A DNA stretch of 64,000 nucleotides from Flavobacterium quisquiliarum (GCF_019308285.1 NZ_WWEM01000006.1:1-64000); one strand, 5' to 3'. Shown: positions 33,221-41,877, counted from the first letter of the stretch. The notes: a model not told the origin generated them from the sequence alone. Numbers and translations are program-made.

Positions 33221-33562
33221 ATGGATACAAATGAAATCTCTTTTGAAAACCTGCCCAAAGCAGTAGCACACTTAGTGAAAGAAATTGCCGAGATTAAACT
33301 TCTGATTCAGAATGTACAGGTGTATGAATCGAAAGAAAAAAGTATTCCTATTGGTATTGAACAAGCAAGCCGGCTAATAGGCAAAGCAAAGCCTACAATT
33401 TACGCTCTTGTAAGGCAGAGAAAAATTCCGTGCTATAAATATGGTAAAAAGCTGTATTTTTTTGAAGAAGAACTTTTAGAATGGATTTCTAAAGGGAAAA
33501 AGAAAACAATACAGGAAATTGAATCAGAAGTATTGAAGTATAATGATAATCAAAAAAAATAG
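33221..33562 (+). CDS. excisionase-family helix-turn-helix protein
   Basis: A 113-residue protein. The N-terminal 45 residues form an amphipathic helix (NLPKAVAHLVKEIAEIKLLIQNVQ), likely a coiled coil. A HTH_17 domain follows (IPIGIEQASRLIGKAKPTIYALVRQRKIPCYKYGKKLYFFEEELLEWIS, about 47-95), ending in a basic tail. Proteins of this form are common next to mobile-element replication or mobilisation genes in Bacteroidota; here no relaxase or primase gene follows, so the element looks cut short. Confidence 0.82.
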   Translation: MDTNEISFENLPKAVAHLVKEIAEIKLLIQNVQVYESKEKSIPIGIEQASRLIGKAKPTIYALVRQRKIPCYKYGKKLYFFEEELLEWISKGKKKTIQEIESEVLKYNDNQKK

Positions 33563-33908
33563 GGGGAATAACAGACCGCAAAAATACTTATGTCACTCTG
33601 GTAGATCATCAAAAAGCATTTAATACAAAGCGATATGTTATCTGTAAATGAATTTGAACAAAAAAATCCTGAAAAATCTAAATTTTTCAGGATTTTACTT
33701 TTTATAGTGATCTCTACTGTACAAATTTCTATAAATTTTTGCGGAAGATTTGAAAAGATTGGCTATTACTAATTTGGTTTGGATGTCCTGTTGGGATTGA
33801 ACTTTTATACATCAATAGTTATTTACAGCAAGTTTCAGGATCAAATTTGCTAACTTATTTGGGTATTTCTAATACAGATAGAAAATTGTTTGCAAAACCT
33901 AATAACGT
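33563..33908. other. 346-base gap between the island and hemA
   Basis: It holds a strong terminator-like hairpin (33662-33696) and AT-rich sequence. A short plus-strand open stretch around 33775-33930 does not match any family I know. The right island boundary probably falls here, but no direct repeat with the left side was found. Confidence 0.5.
33662..33696. terminator. hairpin terminator downstream of the island HTH gene
   Basis: AAAATCCTGAAAAAT and ATTTTTCAGGATTTT form a perfect 15-base stem with a CTAA loop and flanking A and T runs, usable in both directions. Confidence 0.82.
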
Positions 33909-35213
33909 CTATGAAAGATTGATCTTATATGTTTTTTCAATTTGAGAAGAAGCGTGTTTTGGTGCGAGCTGTCCAATTTGAAATACTTTTTCAATAAAGT
34001 CAATACTTTCATCCACGCAAGTATTTTCATTTTTCAAGTGGCTTGCAAAGTGGTTTGTTATTTTTTGAATGATCCTGGCGCTGATTAAATCAACCTGAGC
34101 GACATCAAAATTGCTTGTTTTCTTTCTCTGAATAGCCAATTCGCTTGCCGCAATATCATTTAGTTTAGCTTTTAACGCATGGATAGTTGGCGCATATTTT
34201 CGAGTATTCATCCATGTATTGAATTCTAATTTCATATCCTCAATAATAGCTTCTGCAGCAGGAATATGTTGTTTTCTTCTCTCAAGCGTATCATCTGTAA
34301 CCTGAGACAAATAATCGAGATGTATTAAAGTTATTCCTGGAATTTGCGCTACATCTGGATTTACATTTCGTGGAATGGATAAGTCCAAAATCAGTAATGG
34401 TTTCTTTCTGTTAAGTAGTGCTTTGTCTATAGTTGGATTTTGTGCACCTGTTGCAACTATGAGCACATCTGTCTGTTTTATTTCTTCTTGTAAGTTTAGA
34501 AAATCCTTTACAATAACGTTTAGTTTACCAGCTAATTCGATGGCCTTGTTCTTTGTTCTGTTTATAAGGGTGATATGGGTATTCTTTGTATGTTTTACTA
34601 AATTTTCACACGTATTTCTGCCAATTTTCCCTGTTCCGAATAGTAAGATATTTTTATTTCTAATATCTTCTACATTTCTGATAATATATTGAACAGCTGC
34701 AAATGAAGCAGATGTGGCACCGGATGAAATTTCAGTATCTGTTTTGACTTTTTTGCTAGCCTGTATAACCGCGTTTATTAAACGATCCAGGAATGTATTG
34801 ATTAAGTCCTCGCGTTTGCTATTATTAAAAGCGATTTTAATTTGACTAATGATTTCAAAATCACCTAAAATCTGGCTATCCAACCCTGTTCCAACTCGAA
34901 ACATATGGTTCACAGCTTCCTGATTCTTGTATATATAAGCAACTTGCTGAAATTCTTCTACGGAGCCCTTGCTGTTCTCACAAAGTAATTTGATTAATTC
35001 ATATGGATGATTGGCAAAACCATATATTTCGGTTCTATTACAAGTAGAAGTGACAATTAATGATTCGATCCCTTCTGCCTTTGCCTGCAGCAAAAGATCA
35101 GATTGTGCTTTAGTATCCAAACTAAACTTCCCTCTAATTGCTGCATCTGCTTTTTTATAACTTAAGCCTAAAGCATAAAAGGTGGTATTTTTGGACATGT
35201 TATATTTTTCCAT
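33909..35213 (-). CDS. hemA: glutamyl-tRNA reductase
   Basis: HemA reduces glutamyl-tRNA to glutamate-1-semialdehyde, the committed step of heme synthesis. It has 434 residues. The catalytic cysteine lies in TSTCNRTEIYG (about residue 58), the motif VGTGLDSQILGDFEIISQIK follows, then the NADPH domain (NILLFGTGKIGRNTCENL) and the dimerisation helix with RKYAPTIHALKAK. A second ATG five codons in (35198) is possible. No hemC, hemD or hemE follows, although these often accompany hemA; the island lies instead on that side. Confidence 0.95.
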   Translation of the reverse strand: MEKYNMSKNTTFYALGLSYKKADAAIRGKFSLDTKAQSDLLLQAKAEGIESLIVTSTCNRTEIYGFANHPYELIKLLCENSKGSVEEFQQVAYIYKNQEAVNHMFRVGTGLDSQILGDFEIISQIKIAFNNSKREDLINTFLDRLINAVIQASKKVKTDTEISSGATSASFAAVQYIIRNVEDIRNKNILLFGTGKIGRNTCENLVKHTKNTHITLINRTKNKAIELAGKLNVIVKDFLNLQEEIKQTDVLIVATGAQNPTIDKALLNRKKPLLILDLSIPRNVNPDVAQIPGITLIHLDYLSQVTDDTLERRKQHIPAAEAIIEDMKLEFNTWMNTRKYAPTIHALKAKLNDIAASELAIQRKKTSNFDVAQVDLISARIIQKITNHFASHLKNENTCVDESIDFIEKVFQIGQLAPKHASSQIEKTYKINLS

Positions 35214-35344
35214 ATTATGCTCTTTTTAAAGTTCAAAAAAATATTAGTAGGTTATTGTAAAACACGATGAAACTTCCTTTAATGCTAAAGAATAATGGAT
35301 TCACACATAATTGCATTATAAGTTGCCGGCAGGATTTAAATATA

Positions 35345-35373
35345 AAACGCTACCTGAAAAACAGGTAGCGTTT
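35345..35373 (-). terminator. terminator downstream of the globin-like lipoprotein gene
   Basis: AAACGCTACCTG, loop of five A, CAGGTAGCGTTT: a perfect 12-base stem starting nine bases past the stop codon at 35382. Confidence 0.85.
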
Positions 35374-35381
35374 AAGAGAAA

Positions 35382-35978
35382 TTATTTTTGAACTATTGGA
35401 GTTCTAAGTGATTCTAAGACCGCAACAATATCTGTATAAAGCTCTGTATTTGAAGCTACACCATTTGCATTTGCAGCTGCTCCTACATATCCTTCAAATT
35501 TTGTATAATCCGCAGTACTTGATTTTGTCCCCATGCGAGGATTTTTCGCAGGATCGTGCGCAGCTACCATATTCAAACCAGAATAGGTATTTACGGCATT
35601 TGTACCACCAGTGTTAAACGAAAAGAAATCAGTCAGATTGTCCGATAGTTTAGCAATATTTGTAGACTGGGTAGTTCCTGTTTCGGCTAATACCGGGGCA
35701 AAATGCGCTTGTAGATTCCCCGCTGCATTCGACTGAACGTCGGCAACAATTAATCCTATAGTTGAATTTACCACCTTGCGGAAACTCAAACGCCCCTGCT
35801 CGATCATTTGGCCAGCGTTATCTGGATCTGAAACCATTTTAGTTCCGCCTAATCTTTCGTAAATAGATGCCTTTACAGGAGGAGTTACCGGGGCGTCATC
35901 ATCATTACTACTGCACGAAGCCAGGGTTGCAGAAGCTGCGAGTAATACACTAAGTGTAATTTTGGAATAAATTTTCAT
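35382..35978 (-). CDS. exported lipoprotein resembling group I truncated hemoglobin
   Basis: A 198-residue lipoprotein (ATLASCSS, lipid cysteine at about 22). The mature part opens SIYERLGGTKMV, the usual start of group I truncated globins, and includes KLSDNLTDFFSFNTGG, then YSGLNMVAAHDPAKNPRMG, matching the YxGrdMxxAH stretch that carries the proximal heme histidine, and DYTKFEGYVGAAANANGV. Identity is low, so heme binding is likely but not shown. Truncated globins are normally cytoplasmic; an exported form is unusual. It is the last gene of a minus-strand unit with an HMA-like, a DUF5777 and an OB-fold gene. Confidence 0.65.
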   Translation of the reverse strand: MKIYSKITLSVLLAASATLASCSSNDDDAPVTPPVKASIYERLGGTKMVSDPDNAGQMIEQGRLSFRKVVNSTIGLIVADVQSNAAGNLQAHFAPVLAETGTTQSTNIAKLSDNLTDFFSFNTGGTNAVNTYSGLNMVAAHDPAKNPRMGTKSSTADYTKFEGYVGAAANANGVASNTELYTDIVAVLESLRTPIVQK

Positions 35979-35995
35979 AATAAAAATATTAAAGG

Positions 35996-36430
35996 TTAAT
36001 TAAAAAAACGGTTTAGTTTTTGAGACAATCTGTAGCTCAAACTATTTTGATTCACTGGACAAACTTCTTTGCCAGCCAAATTTTCCGGTAAAATATAACG
36101 CTGAGCATCATAATGTCCTATGGCTATCAACTGGTCAAATACTTTTTTAGAATTCGTGATCTTGTTGTTATGGAAGTAAACAACCACATTTCTTTTTACG
36201 ATTATAGAATCAGAGGTTAATCCTTTGATAGATCTCAAATCTGAACATATTTGTTTGGCTTGTACCGAATCTATGTTTGTTTTAAAATCAATTCGGCTTA
36301 CCTGCAGATTTGGGCTTTCATAAACAGCAGGCTTAGCGGTAATAATGTGGAATAGAAAAATGGCAAAAAATAGTACCAAAATGATCAATCCCGTCCAAAG
36401 GCCTTTTTTAATAAATTTGTTAATTTTCAT
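35996..36430 (-). CDS. membrane-anchored HMA-like protein lacking CxxC
   Basis: A 144-residue protein with one N-terminal membrane helix (GLWTGLIILVLFFAIFLFHIITA) and a beta-alpha-beta-beta-alpha-beta domain (LQVSRIDFKTNIDSVQAKQICSDLRSIKGLTSDSIIVKRNVVVYFHNNKITNSKKVFDQLIAIGHYDAQRYIL) like heavy-metal-associated domains, but without their CxxC metal site. Two lone cysteines remain. It lies 17 bases upstream of the globin-like gene on the same strand, so the two are likely co-transcribed. The role is unknown. Confidence 0.65.
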   Translation of the reverse strand: MKINKFIKKGLWTGLIILVLFFAIFLFHIITAKPAVYESPNLQVSRIDFKTNIDSVQAKQICSDLRSIKGLTSDSIIVKRNVVVYFHNNKITNSKKVFDQLIAIGHYDAQRYILPENLAGKEVCPVNQNSLSYRLSQKLNRFFN

Positions 36431-36563
36431 AAAGCTGATTTTTAAAATGATTTTAGGTTTTCTAGATCATATACGAACCCTTTTTTGGCTTGGTTTTATT
36501 TAAATTGATAAAATAGTAGTTTAGATTTATTGTAAATAACAACACACTGAATTACAGGGTTTT

Positions 36564-37403
36564 TTAGAAAACTCTTGCCAAATTAAACCCAAAGAAAATA
36601 TCTCCCTTAGTCCAGTCTCCCGTAGTTCTTCCAAGATATCCGGCTTCATCAATGGCTTGAGAACTGGTAAAATGCATTTGAAAAACGTGTCCGCCGGTTT
36701 CCAGGTCAAAACCAATGGATAATGGATTTTTATAAATAGAATTTGACGCCCTGTTTAAGTGTGCCGCATAATCCATATTCAATGACCAGCGTTTTGCAAA
36801 CTTATATCTACCGCCAAAGCCAATGGCATATTGTGAATTGCTCTGTTCGGGGTCGAGCACAAAATTTTCATGGAAAAATGATGGAACTATTTCTAAAGAT
36901 AATTTTTCAGATAATTTTCTGGAAATTAAAAGCTGGGCTACATAGGTGAGCCTATTTTTAAATTCAAGTTTAGGATATAGACTTTCCTTTAGCGTGTTGT
37001 TGATAGACAAACTATTAAACCCTGCAATAGTCACCGGAAATCCGTCTTTTATTTGCGGCAATAACATATATTTTGTTGCAAAGTCATAAGCAAATTCACT
37101 TCTGGCGGCACTTATATTAATCCCCGGGGTCAATCCGTATATGAATTTTATTTGTGTGTTGGCGTTATCCAGTCCATAGAATCCCTCAAAGCCGTCTTTT
37201 ATAGAACCAAACCGGTGTGCTACAACAAAATACAAATCTCCTTTTGCCGCGAGTTTGGTCGATTCGAGATTGACAATCTTCAGGGCTTTAAATGCAGATG
37301 TCACCTTTTCTTTTGTGATTGGCGCATCAACTCCGGATAATAGGTCGTCTTGCGAATAGGTTAGTAATGGAAATAAAAACAATAATAGAATGAGCTTTTT
37401 CAT
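36564..37403 (-). CDS. DUF5777 family outer membrane beta-barrel protein
   Basis: A 279-residue exported protein (signal MKKLILLLFLFPLLTYSQ). Alternating amphipathic strands ending with phenylalanine (GDIFFGFNLARVF) indicate an outer membrane barrel; the body (AHRFGSIKDGFEGFYGLDNANTQIKFIYGLTPGINI) matches the DUF5777 family as I know it. Members tend to occur with c-type cytochromes and YceI proteins, as here. The barrel may pass or bind a small molecule; this is inference. Confidence 0.82.
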   Translation of the reverse strand: MKKLILLLFLFPLLTYSQDDLLSGVDAPITKEKVTSAFKALKIVNLESTKLAAKGDLYFVVAHRFGSIKDGFEGFYGLDNANTQIKFIYGLTPGINISAARSEFAYDFATKYMLLPQIKDGFPVTIAGFNSLSINNTLKESLYPKLEFKNRLTYVAQLLISRKLSEKLSLEIVPSFFHENFVLDPEQSNSQYAIGFGGRYKFAKRWSLNMDYAAHLNRASNSIYKNPLSIGFDLETGGHVFQMHFTSSQAIDEAGYLGRTTGDWTKGDIFFGFNLARVF

Positions 37404-37420
37404 GTGGTTAATTTTAATTG

Positions 37421-37819
37421 TTATTTGTTTTGGTGTACAAGGGAGGATTGATCTATTTTAAATTCTTGTAAGAGCTCATCATATCCTAAAAATCGTCCTT
37501 TAATTTTTAGCATTCTGCCAATTGCAATGTCTTTGGGCAAACTGTCTTTGAAGGTTGCAAATATCTTTTCGCTAATAACGATTCCCTTACTGGCGGGTTC
37601 AACAGCTGTTACAATTGCAGTTACTTCAATTGTTTTGTCCTGGTATTTGGCAGTAGCAAGGCTGTCATTGAAAGTAAATTCTTTTTCGAGTCCTTTAACC
37701 GTTACAGTATAATCTGCAGTTTCTGATTCGATATTCCTATGACCTTTGTAACTGTAGAGGTAAATTGAGATCCCAGTTATCAGGAAGAGGGGAATAATAA
37801 TAAGTATTTTTTTTCTCAT
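37421..37819 (-). CDS. membrane-anchored OB-fold (tRNA_anti-like) protein
   Basis: A 132-residue protein. The N-terminal helix (ILIIIPLFLITGISIYLYSY) anchors or exports it. The rest (TVTVKGLEKEFTFNDSLATAKYQDKTIEVTAIVTAVEPASKGIVISEKIFATFKDSLPKDIAIGRMLKIKGRFLGYDELLQEFKIDQSSLVH) has the spacing of a tRNA_anti-like OB fold. It is first in the minus-strand unit, with DUF5777 17 bases downstream, facing the cytochrome gene across a 166-base divergent region. The function is unknown. Confidence 0.72.
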   Translation of the reverse strand: MRKKILIIIPLFLITGISIYLYSYKGHRNIESETADYTVTVKGLEKEFTFNDSLATAKYQDKTIEVTAIVTAVEPASKGIVISEKIFATFKDSLPKDIAIGRMLKIKGRFLGYDELLQEFKIDQSSLVHQNK

Positions 37820-37985
37820 GGCTGGTTTTTAGTATTTGGATTATCTACGTTAAAAAATACCTATTGGATTTAAATGATCAAATATGACTGCTGCTAAATC
37901 TGTATCATCCATTTCACCGTATATGATTTGAAAATGCTTTAAATATTAAAATCATTTAGCCTTTCTAAAACTAAAAACCAATCCC

Positions 37986-38354
37986 ATGAATTTAAAAACT
38001 CGTTTGCTTATTCCATCATTTGCTTTACTACTGGTAAGTTGTACAGATGATAATCCCAGTACTTTAATTGACACTCCACCAATTACCGGCGTTGCCACAT
38101 ACAATCAGAATGTGAAATCCATCATTGATAATAATTGTGTTGTCTGCCATGCAGCTGTTCCCAAAAATGGGGCACCTATGTCCCTGGTTACTTATGATCA
38201 GGTTAAAAATGCGGTCTTAAATCGCGGGCTGCTCAACCGGATTTCTTTAGAAAATGGAAATAGTTCATTAATGCCACAGGGAGGGCCAAGATTGCCTCAA
38301 ACCACAATTGATGTTATTAAAAAATGGGAACAAGATGGATTATTAGAGCAATAA
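37986..38354 (+). CDS. c-type cytochrome lipoprotein
   Basis: A 122-residue lipoprotein (LLLVSC, lipid cysteine at about 19) with one heme c site CVVCH at about residues 54-58. The probable distal methionine is in SSLMPQGGPRLPQ. Small exported cytochromes of this type move electrons outside the inner membrane. It starts the plus-strand unit with two YceI genes, and 15 bases separate it from the first of them. Together with the barrel and globin-like genes it suggests a redox function for the block. Confidence 0.88.
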   Translation: MNLKTRLLIPSFALLLVSCTDDNPSTLIDTPPITGVATYNQNVKSIIDNNCVVCHAAVPKNGAPMSLVTYDQVKNAVLNRGLLNRISLENGNSSLMPQGGPRLPQTTIDVIKKWEQDGLLEQ

Positions 38355-38369
38355 TCCATAGTAAAAAAC

Positions 38370-38909
38370 ATGAAAAAAATCATAATAATGCCAATGATAT
38401 TGGCCTCGTTCCTTGTTTTTTCGCAGGAAAAAATCTTAACTAAATCATCAACAATCACTTTTGAAGCTTCGGTCCCGTCTTTTCAGCCGGTTTTAGGAAC
38501 CAATACCAATGTCACTTTTGTTTTAAATCCGGCAACAGGTGAAATTGCATCCTTAGCCCTTATAAAAGGATTTCAGTTTGAAATGCCTTTGATGGAAGAA
38601 CATTTCAATGAAAATTACATGGAGACCGATAAATATCCGAAAGCTATTTTTAGGGGAAAAATAGAAAAATTTGATGCCAATAATTTAACTGAAGATTATA
38701 AAGATTACCTAATAAAAGGAAACTTAGAACTTCATGGGAAATCAAGAGATATAAATGCGAGCGCAAAGATCACCAGGACAGGTTCCAGAATTACCATCAT
38801 TTCAGATTTTGCTGTTAATGCCAGTGATTTTGGCATTCCAATTCCATCGCTTATCAAGTATAAACTTGATGATAGAGTAAAGGTTCAAATTATTGCTGTT
38901 TTAAAATAA
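38370..38909 (+). CDS. YceI family protein, first of a tandem pair
   Basis: A 179-residue exported protein with signal MKKIIIMPMILASFLVFSQ and a YceI lipocalin-like beta-barrel: STITFEASVPSFQPVLGTNTNVTFVLNPATGEIASLALIKGFQFEMPLMEEHFNENYMETDKYPKAIFRGKI. YceI proteins bind polyisoprenoids or similar lipids in the periplasm. The next gene encodes a same-length paralogue. The ligand in this context, near a cytochrome, could be a quinone-like isoprenoid, which is inference. Confidence 0.9.
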   Translation: MKKIIIMPMILASFLVFSQEKILTKSSTITFEASVPSFQPVLGTNTNVTFVLNPATGEIASLALIKGFQFEMPLMEEHFNENYMETDKYPKAIFRGKIEKFDANNLTEDYKDYLIKGNLELHGKSRDINASAKITRTGSRITIISDFAVNASDFGIPIPSLIKYKLDDRVKVQIIAVLK

Positions 38910-38954
38910 GCAAAAAATTGATTTTTAAACTAACATAATAATATAAAGAAAACC

Positions 38955-39494
38955 ATGAAAAAAATTATACTCGTTTCCATGCTTTATGCTTGCGCTATTG
39001 GTCTGGCGCAAGAAAAAATGATCAGTAAAACAGGTAAAATAACTTTTGAAGCATCTGTTGCTTCTTTTGAAGAGGTTAAAGCTACAAATAACAATGTAAC
39101 CTTTGTATTGAATACTACAACAGGAGAAATTGCAAGTTTAGCATTGATGAAAGGATTTCAATTTAAAGTTGCGTTAATGGAAGAGCATTTCAATGAAAAT
39201 TATATGGAGAGCGATCAATACCCTAAAGCTATATTTAAAGGGAAAATAGAAGATTTTGATTTAAACAGTCTTACCAATTCTGCTAAAGATTTTACTATAA
39301 AAGGGAAGTTAGAGCTTCATGGAAAATCAAAGGATATAATAACCAAAGCAAGGATAATGATGTCCGGATCTGGAATTAGTATTGTATCTAATTTTGCCGT
39401 AAATGCCAGTGATTTTAACATCGTCATACCAACTCTCGTGAAAAGCAAAGTTTCTAATAAAATTAATATTCTAGTTGTTGCAGTTTTGAAATGA
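38955..39494 (+). CDS. YceI family protein, second of a tandem pair
   Basis: A 179-residue paralogue of the preceding gene, aligned without gaps by eye, with identical blocks such as LMEEHFNENYME, YPKAIF and FAVNASDF. The signal is MKKIILVSMLYACAIGLAQ. The spacing of 45 bases and the high similarity indicate a local duplication. Differences concentrate on strand faces, so the two copies may bind different ligands. Confidence 0.9.
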   Translation: MKKIILVSMLYACAIGLAQEKMISKTGKITFEASVASFEEVKATNNNVTFVLNTTTGEIASLALMKGFQFKVALMEEHFNENYMESDQYPKAIFKGKIEDFDLNSLTNSAKDFTIKGKLELHGKSKDIITKARIMMSGSGISIVSNFAVNASDFNIVIPTLVKSKVSNKINILVVAVLK

Positions 39495-39554
39495 CAGATC
39501 AAAAAAGTAAGATTTATAACTTTAAGAGAAGTATACTAAACCATTAAAAAGATT

Positions 39555-39562
39555 TAATTTTG
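39555..39562 (+). promoter_or_regulatory. -7 box of the AraC-family gene
   Basis: TAATTTTG matches TAnnTTTG, 27 bases before the chosen ATG at 39590. It would be inside the gene if the upstream TTG at 39560 were the start, which is why I prefer the ATG. Confidence 0.5.
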
Positions 39563-39589
39563 AAAAACCAATTATTCGCTATTTCAAAA

Positions 39590-40456
39590 ATGGAGGAAGA
39601 AATAAAAGTTGAAAACGACTTTGCACTTATCCGTTTTCAGAATGACGGTCCAGAACCTTTTTTTACACACCGTCAACTAACCACTGATTTCATACAGTTT
39701 CATTTCGTACTTAAAGGTAACGCCAAACTTTCATTTAATAATGGTAATTATGATTTAGCACTACAAGAAGAAAAATCCTTTCTTTTATACAATCCACAAA
39801 AGGAGCTACCATTTCATTTAGAGCTTTCACCAAATTCGTGGATGATTTCTGTTATTATTTCAATTAGGAAATTTCATGCATTGTTTTCTGTTGAAGCAGA
39901 TTATATTACTTTTTTAAGTCCTGATAACAAGTATAAAAATTATTATAATGAAGGTTGTATAAGTCCTTCAATGGCAGTTGTTTTAAGCCAGTTGTTCCAT
40001 TATAACCTTCATCCATCCATAAAAAATCTTTATTGTAAAGGTAAAGGATACGAATTACTTAGTTTATCTTTTAACAGGAGCGAAGATCCAAATGCGCATC
40101 ATTGTCCGTTTTTAATTGATGAAGGTAATGTATTGAAAATAAAAAAAGCCAAAGAAATTATCATCGCCAATATGGCTGAACCGCCTGGTTTACAAGAATT
40201 AGCCGATGAAATTGGTCTGAATCTGAAGAAACTGAAAATGGGTTTCAAACAAATTTATGGCTATACGGTTTACGGTTTTCTTTTTGACTATAAAATGGAT
40301 TTCGCCAGAAAATTGCTTGACAGCGGTTCTTACAATGTAAACGAAGTGGGGTTGAAAATAGGTTACAGTACAGGAAGCCATTTCATTGCAGGATTCAAGA
40401 AAAAGTTTGCAACAACTCCAAAAAAATATCTGATGTCGATTAATACGAATGTTTAA
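39590..40456 (+). CDS. AraC-family transcriptional regulator
   Basis: 288 residues from the ATG at 39590 (MEEEIKVEND). The N-terminal half is a cupin-like sensor (FIQFHFVLKGNAKLSFNNGNYDLAL). The C-terminal AraC domain has two HTHs: LQELADEIGLNLKKLKMGFKQIYG and VNEVGLKIGYSTGSHFIAGFKKKFATTPKKYL. Regulators of this type lie next to hemH in flavobacteria as far as I recall, and could control heme or iron genes. It is downstream of the YceI pair on the same strand and 125 bases before hemH. Confidence 0.88.
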   Translation: MEEEIKVENDFALIRFQNDGPEPFFTHRQLTTDFIQFHFVLKGNAKLSFNNGNYDLALQEEKSFLLYNPQKELPFHLELSPNSWMISVIISIRKFHALFSVEADYITFLSPDNKYKNYYNEGCISPSMAVVLSQLFHYNLHPSIKNLYCKGKGYELLSLSFNRSEDPNAHHCPFLIDEGNVLKIKKAKEIIIANMAEPPGLQELADEIGLNLKKLKMGFKQIYGYTVYGFLFDYKMDFARKLLDSGSYNVNEVGLKIGYSTGSHFIAGFKKKFATTPKKYLMSINTNV

Positions 40457-40581
40457 GTTTTGTTGGCTATGAGCCTGGTGATAATGAACGGGCGAAGCAA
40501 TCCACGAATTTTAATCTACTCAATCTGCAAAATCTGCGCGACAATTTTAACATCTATTCTATAGAACAAAGCAAAAAGTAA

Positions 40582-41595
40582 ATGAAAGGCGTATTATTAG
40601 TAAACTTAGGATCTCCGGAAAGTCCAACTACAAAAGATGTAAAACCATATTTAGACGAGTTTTTAATGGACAAACACGTGATCGATGTTCCGTATTTGTT
40701 GCGAGCTTTTTTAGTTCGTGGCATTATCCTGAGAAAAAGACCGGAAGAATCTGCACATGCTTATACTAAAATTTGGTGGGAAGAAGGTTCTCCGTTAGTG
40801 GTGCTATCTGAAAGAATGCAGAAAAAAGTAGAGTCTTTAGTAAATGTTCCGGTTTCGTTAGCAATGCGCTATGGAAGCATGACAATTGAAAAAGGGCTAC
40901 AGGAATTACATGATACAGGAGTCACAGAAGTATTACTTTTTCCTTTATATCCGCAATATGCAATGGCTTCAACATTGACAATTTTGGTTAAAGCGGAAGA
41001 AATTCGTAAAAAGAAATTTCCACAAATGACTTTTACCGATGTTCCTGCGTTTTATAACAAACCGGATTACATCAAGAATCTGGCTGATTCTATCCAGAAA
41101 CATCTAGTTGGATTCCACTACGATCATCTGTTATTCTCGTATCACGGAATTCCGGAGCGTCACATTCGCAAAACCGATGTAACCAAATCACATTGTAAAA
41201 TTGACGGCTCTTGCTGTAACACACCTTCGCCGGCACACGATTTCTGCTATCGTCATCAATGTTATGAAACAACAAGACAAGTCGTAAAATTATTAGGGCT
41301 TCCAGCTGATAAATACAGTTTAACTTTTCAATCGCGTTTAGCGGGAGACAAATGGTTAGAACCTTATACCGATGTTGAAGTTGATAAAATGCCAGCAAAA
41401 GGGATCAAGAAATTGGCAGTGGTAACTCCGGCTTTCGTTTCAGATTGTTTAGAAACGCTGGAAGAAATCGCAATGCGAGCCAAAGAAGATTTTGAAGTAA
41501 AAGGAGGAGAGAATTTCTTAGCGATTCCGTGTTTGAATGATGATGATGAATGGTGTAAGACCGTGAGTAATTGGATTAATGATTGGGCTAGATAA
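40582..41595 (+). CDS. hemH: ferrochelatase
   Basis: HemH inserts ferrous iron into protoporphyrin IX, the last step of heme b synthesis. It has 337 residues. Motifs are GVLLVNLGSPESP at the start, LLFSYHGIPERHIRK with the catalytic histidine, and FVSDCLETLEEI with the conserved acidic residues. Cysteines in HCKIDGSCC and FCYRHQCYE recall the iron-sulfur-type variants of other bacteria, though ligation is not shown. It pairs in function with hemA, 5 kb away. A bidirectional terminator lies at 41816. Confidence 0.96.
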   Translation: MKGVLLVNLGSPESPTTKDVKPYLDEFLMDKHVIDVPYLLRAFLVRGIILRKRPEESAHAYTKIWWEEGSPLVVLSERMQKKVESLVNVPVSLAMRYGSMTIEKGLQELHDTGVTEVLLFPLYPQYAMASTLTILVKAEEIRKKKFPQMTFTDVPAFYNKPDYIKNLADSIQKHLVGFHYDHLLFSYHGIPERHIRKTDVTKSHCKIDGSCCNTPSPAHDFCYRHQCYETTRQVVKLLGLPADKYSLTFQSRLAGDKWLEPYTDVEVDKMPAKGIKKLAVVTPAFVSDCLETLEEIAMRAKEDFEVKGGENFLAIPCLNDDDEWCKTVSNWINDWAR

Positions 41596-41815
41596 ATCTA
41601 AATTAAGAGCATAGAATATTACATTTACTATTAATAGTTAGATTATTTAATCTTTTGGTTAATCCCAAACTTTCGCACCTGATCCGATAGTCGTTGCAGG
41701 TTATGTTTCTGTATCAAAAAAGACATCAGCTCCCTATATTTAAAGTATTGAGCTGGCAATAAAATGTTAAGCAGTATCTCATATATAATCTGCTATTACT
41801 ATTGTTCAGGATAGT

Positions 41816-41858
41816 AATTACAGAAAAAGCCCTGAAATTTCAGGGCTTTTCTGTAATT
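41816..41858. terminator. bidirectional terminator between hemH and the fasciclin gene
   Basis: AATTACAGAAAAAGCCCTG and CAGGGCTTTTCTGTAATT form a long stem with one bulged base and an AAATTT centre, between convergent genes. Confidence 0.9.
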
Positions 41859-41877
41859 GTATTTTATTCACGGAAAA

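Noticed and set aside
30440..33900. Attachment-site direct repeats flanking the integrase island
   Set aside because: I compared the dnaK side with the hemA side and found no shared stretch long enough to be convincing, and no tRNA gene is present.
33775..33930. Plus-strand open stretch reading QQVSGSNLLTYLGISNTDRK before hemA
   Set aside because: It faintly recalls the C-terminal HTH of Crp-type regulators, but it has no start, overlaps the hemA end and is too short to assign.
41650..41760. Possible remnant gene on the minus strand after hemH (MSFLIQKHNLQRLSDQVRKF)
   Set aside because: The open stretch is short and lacks a match I can name; a transposase remnant is possible but unsupported.
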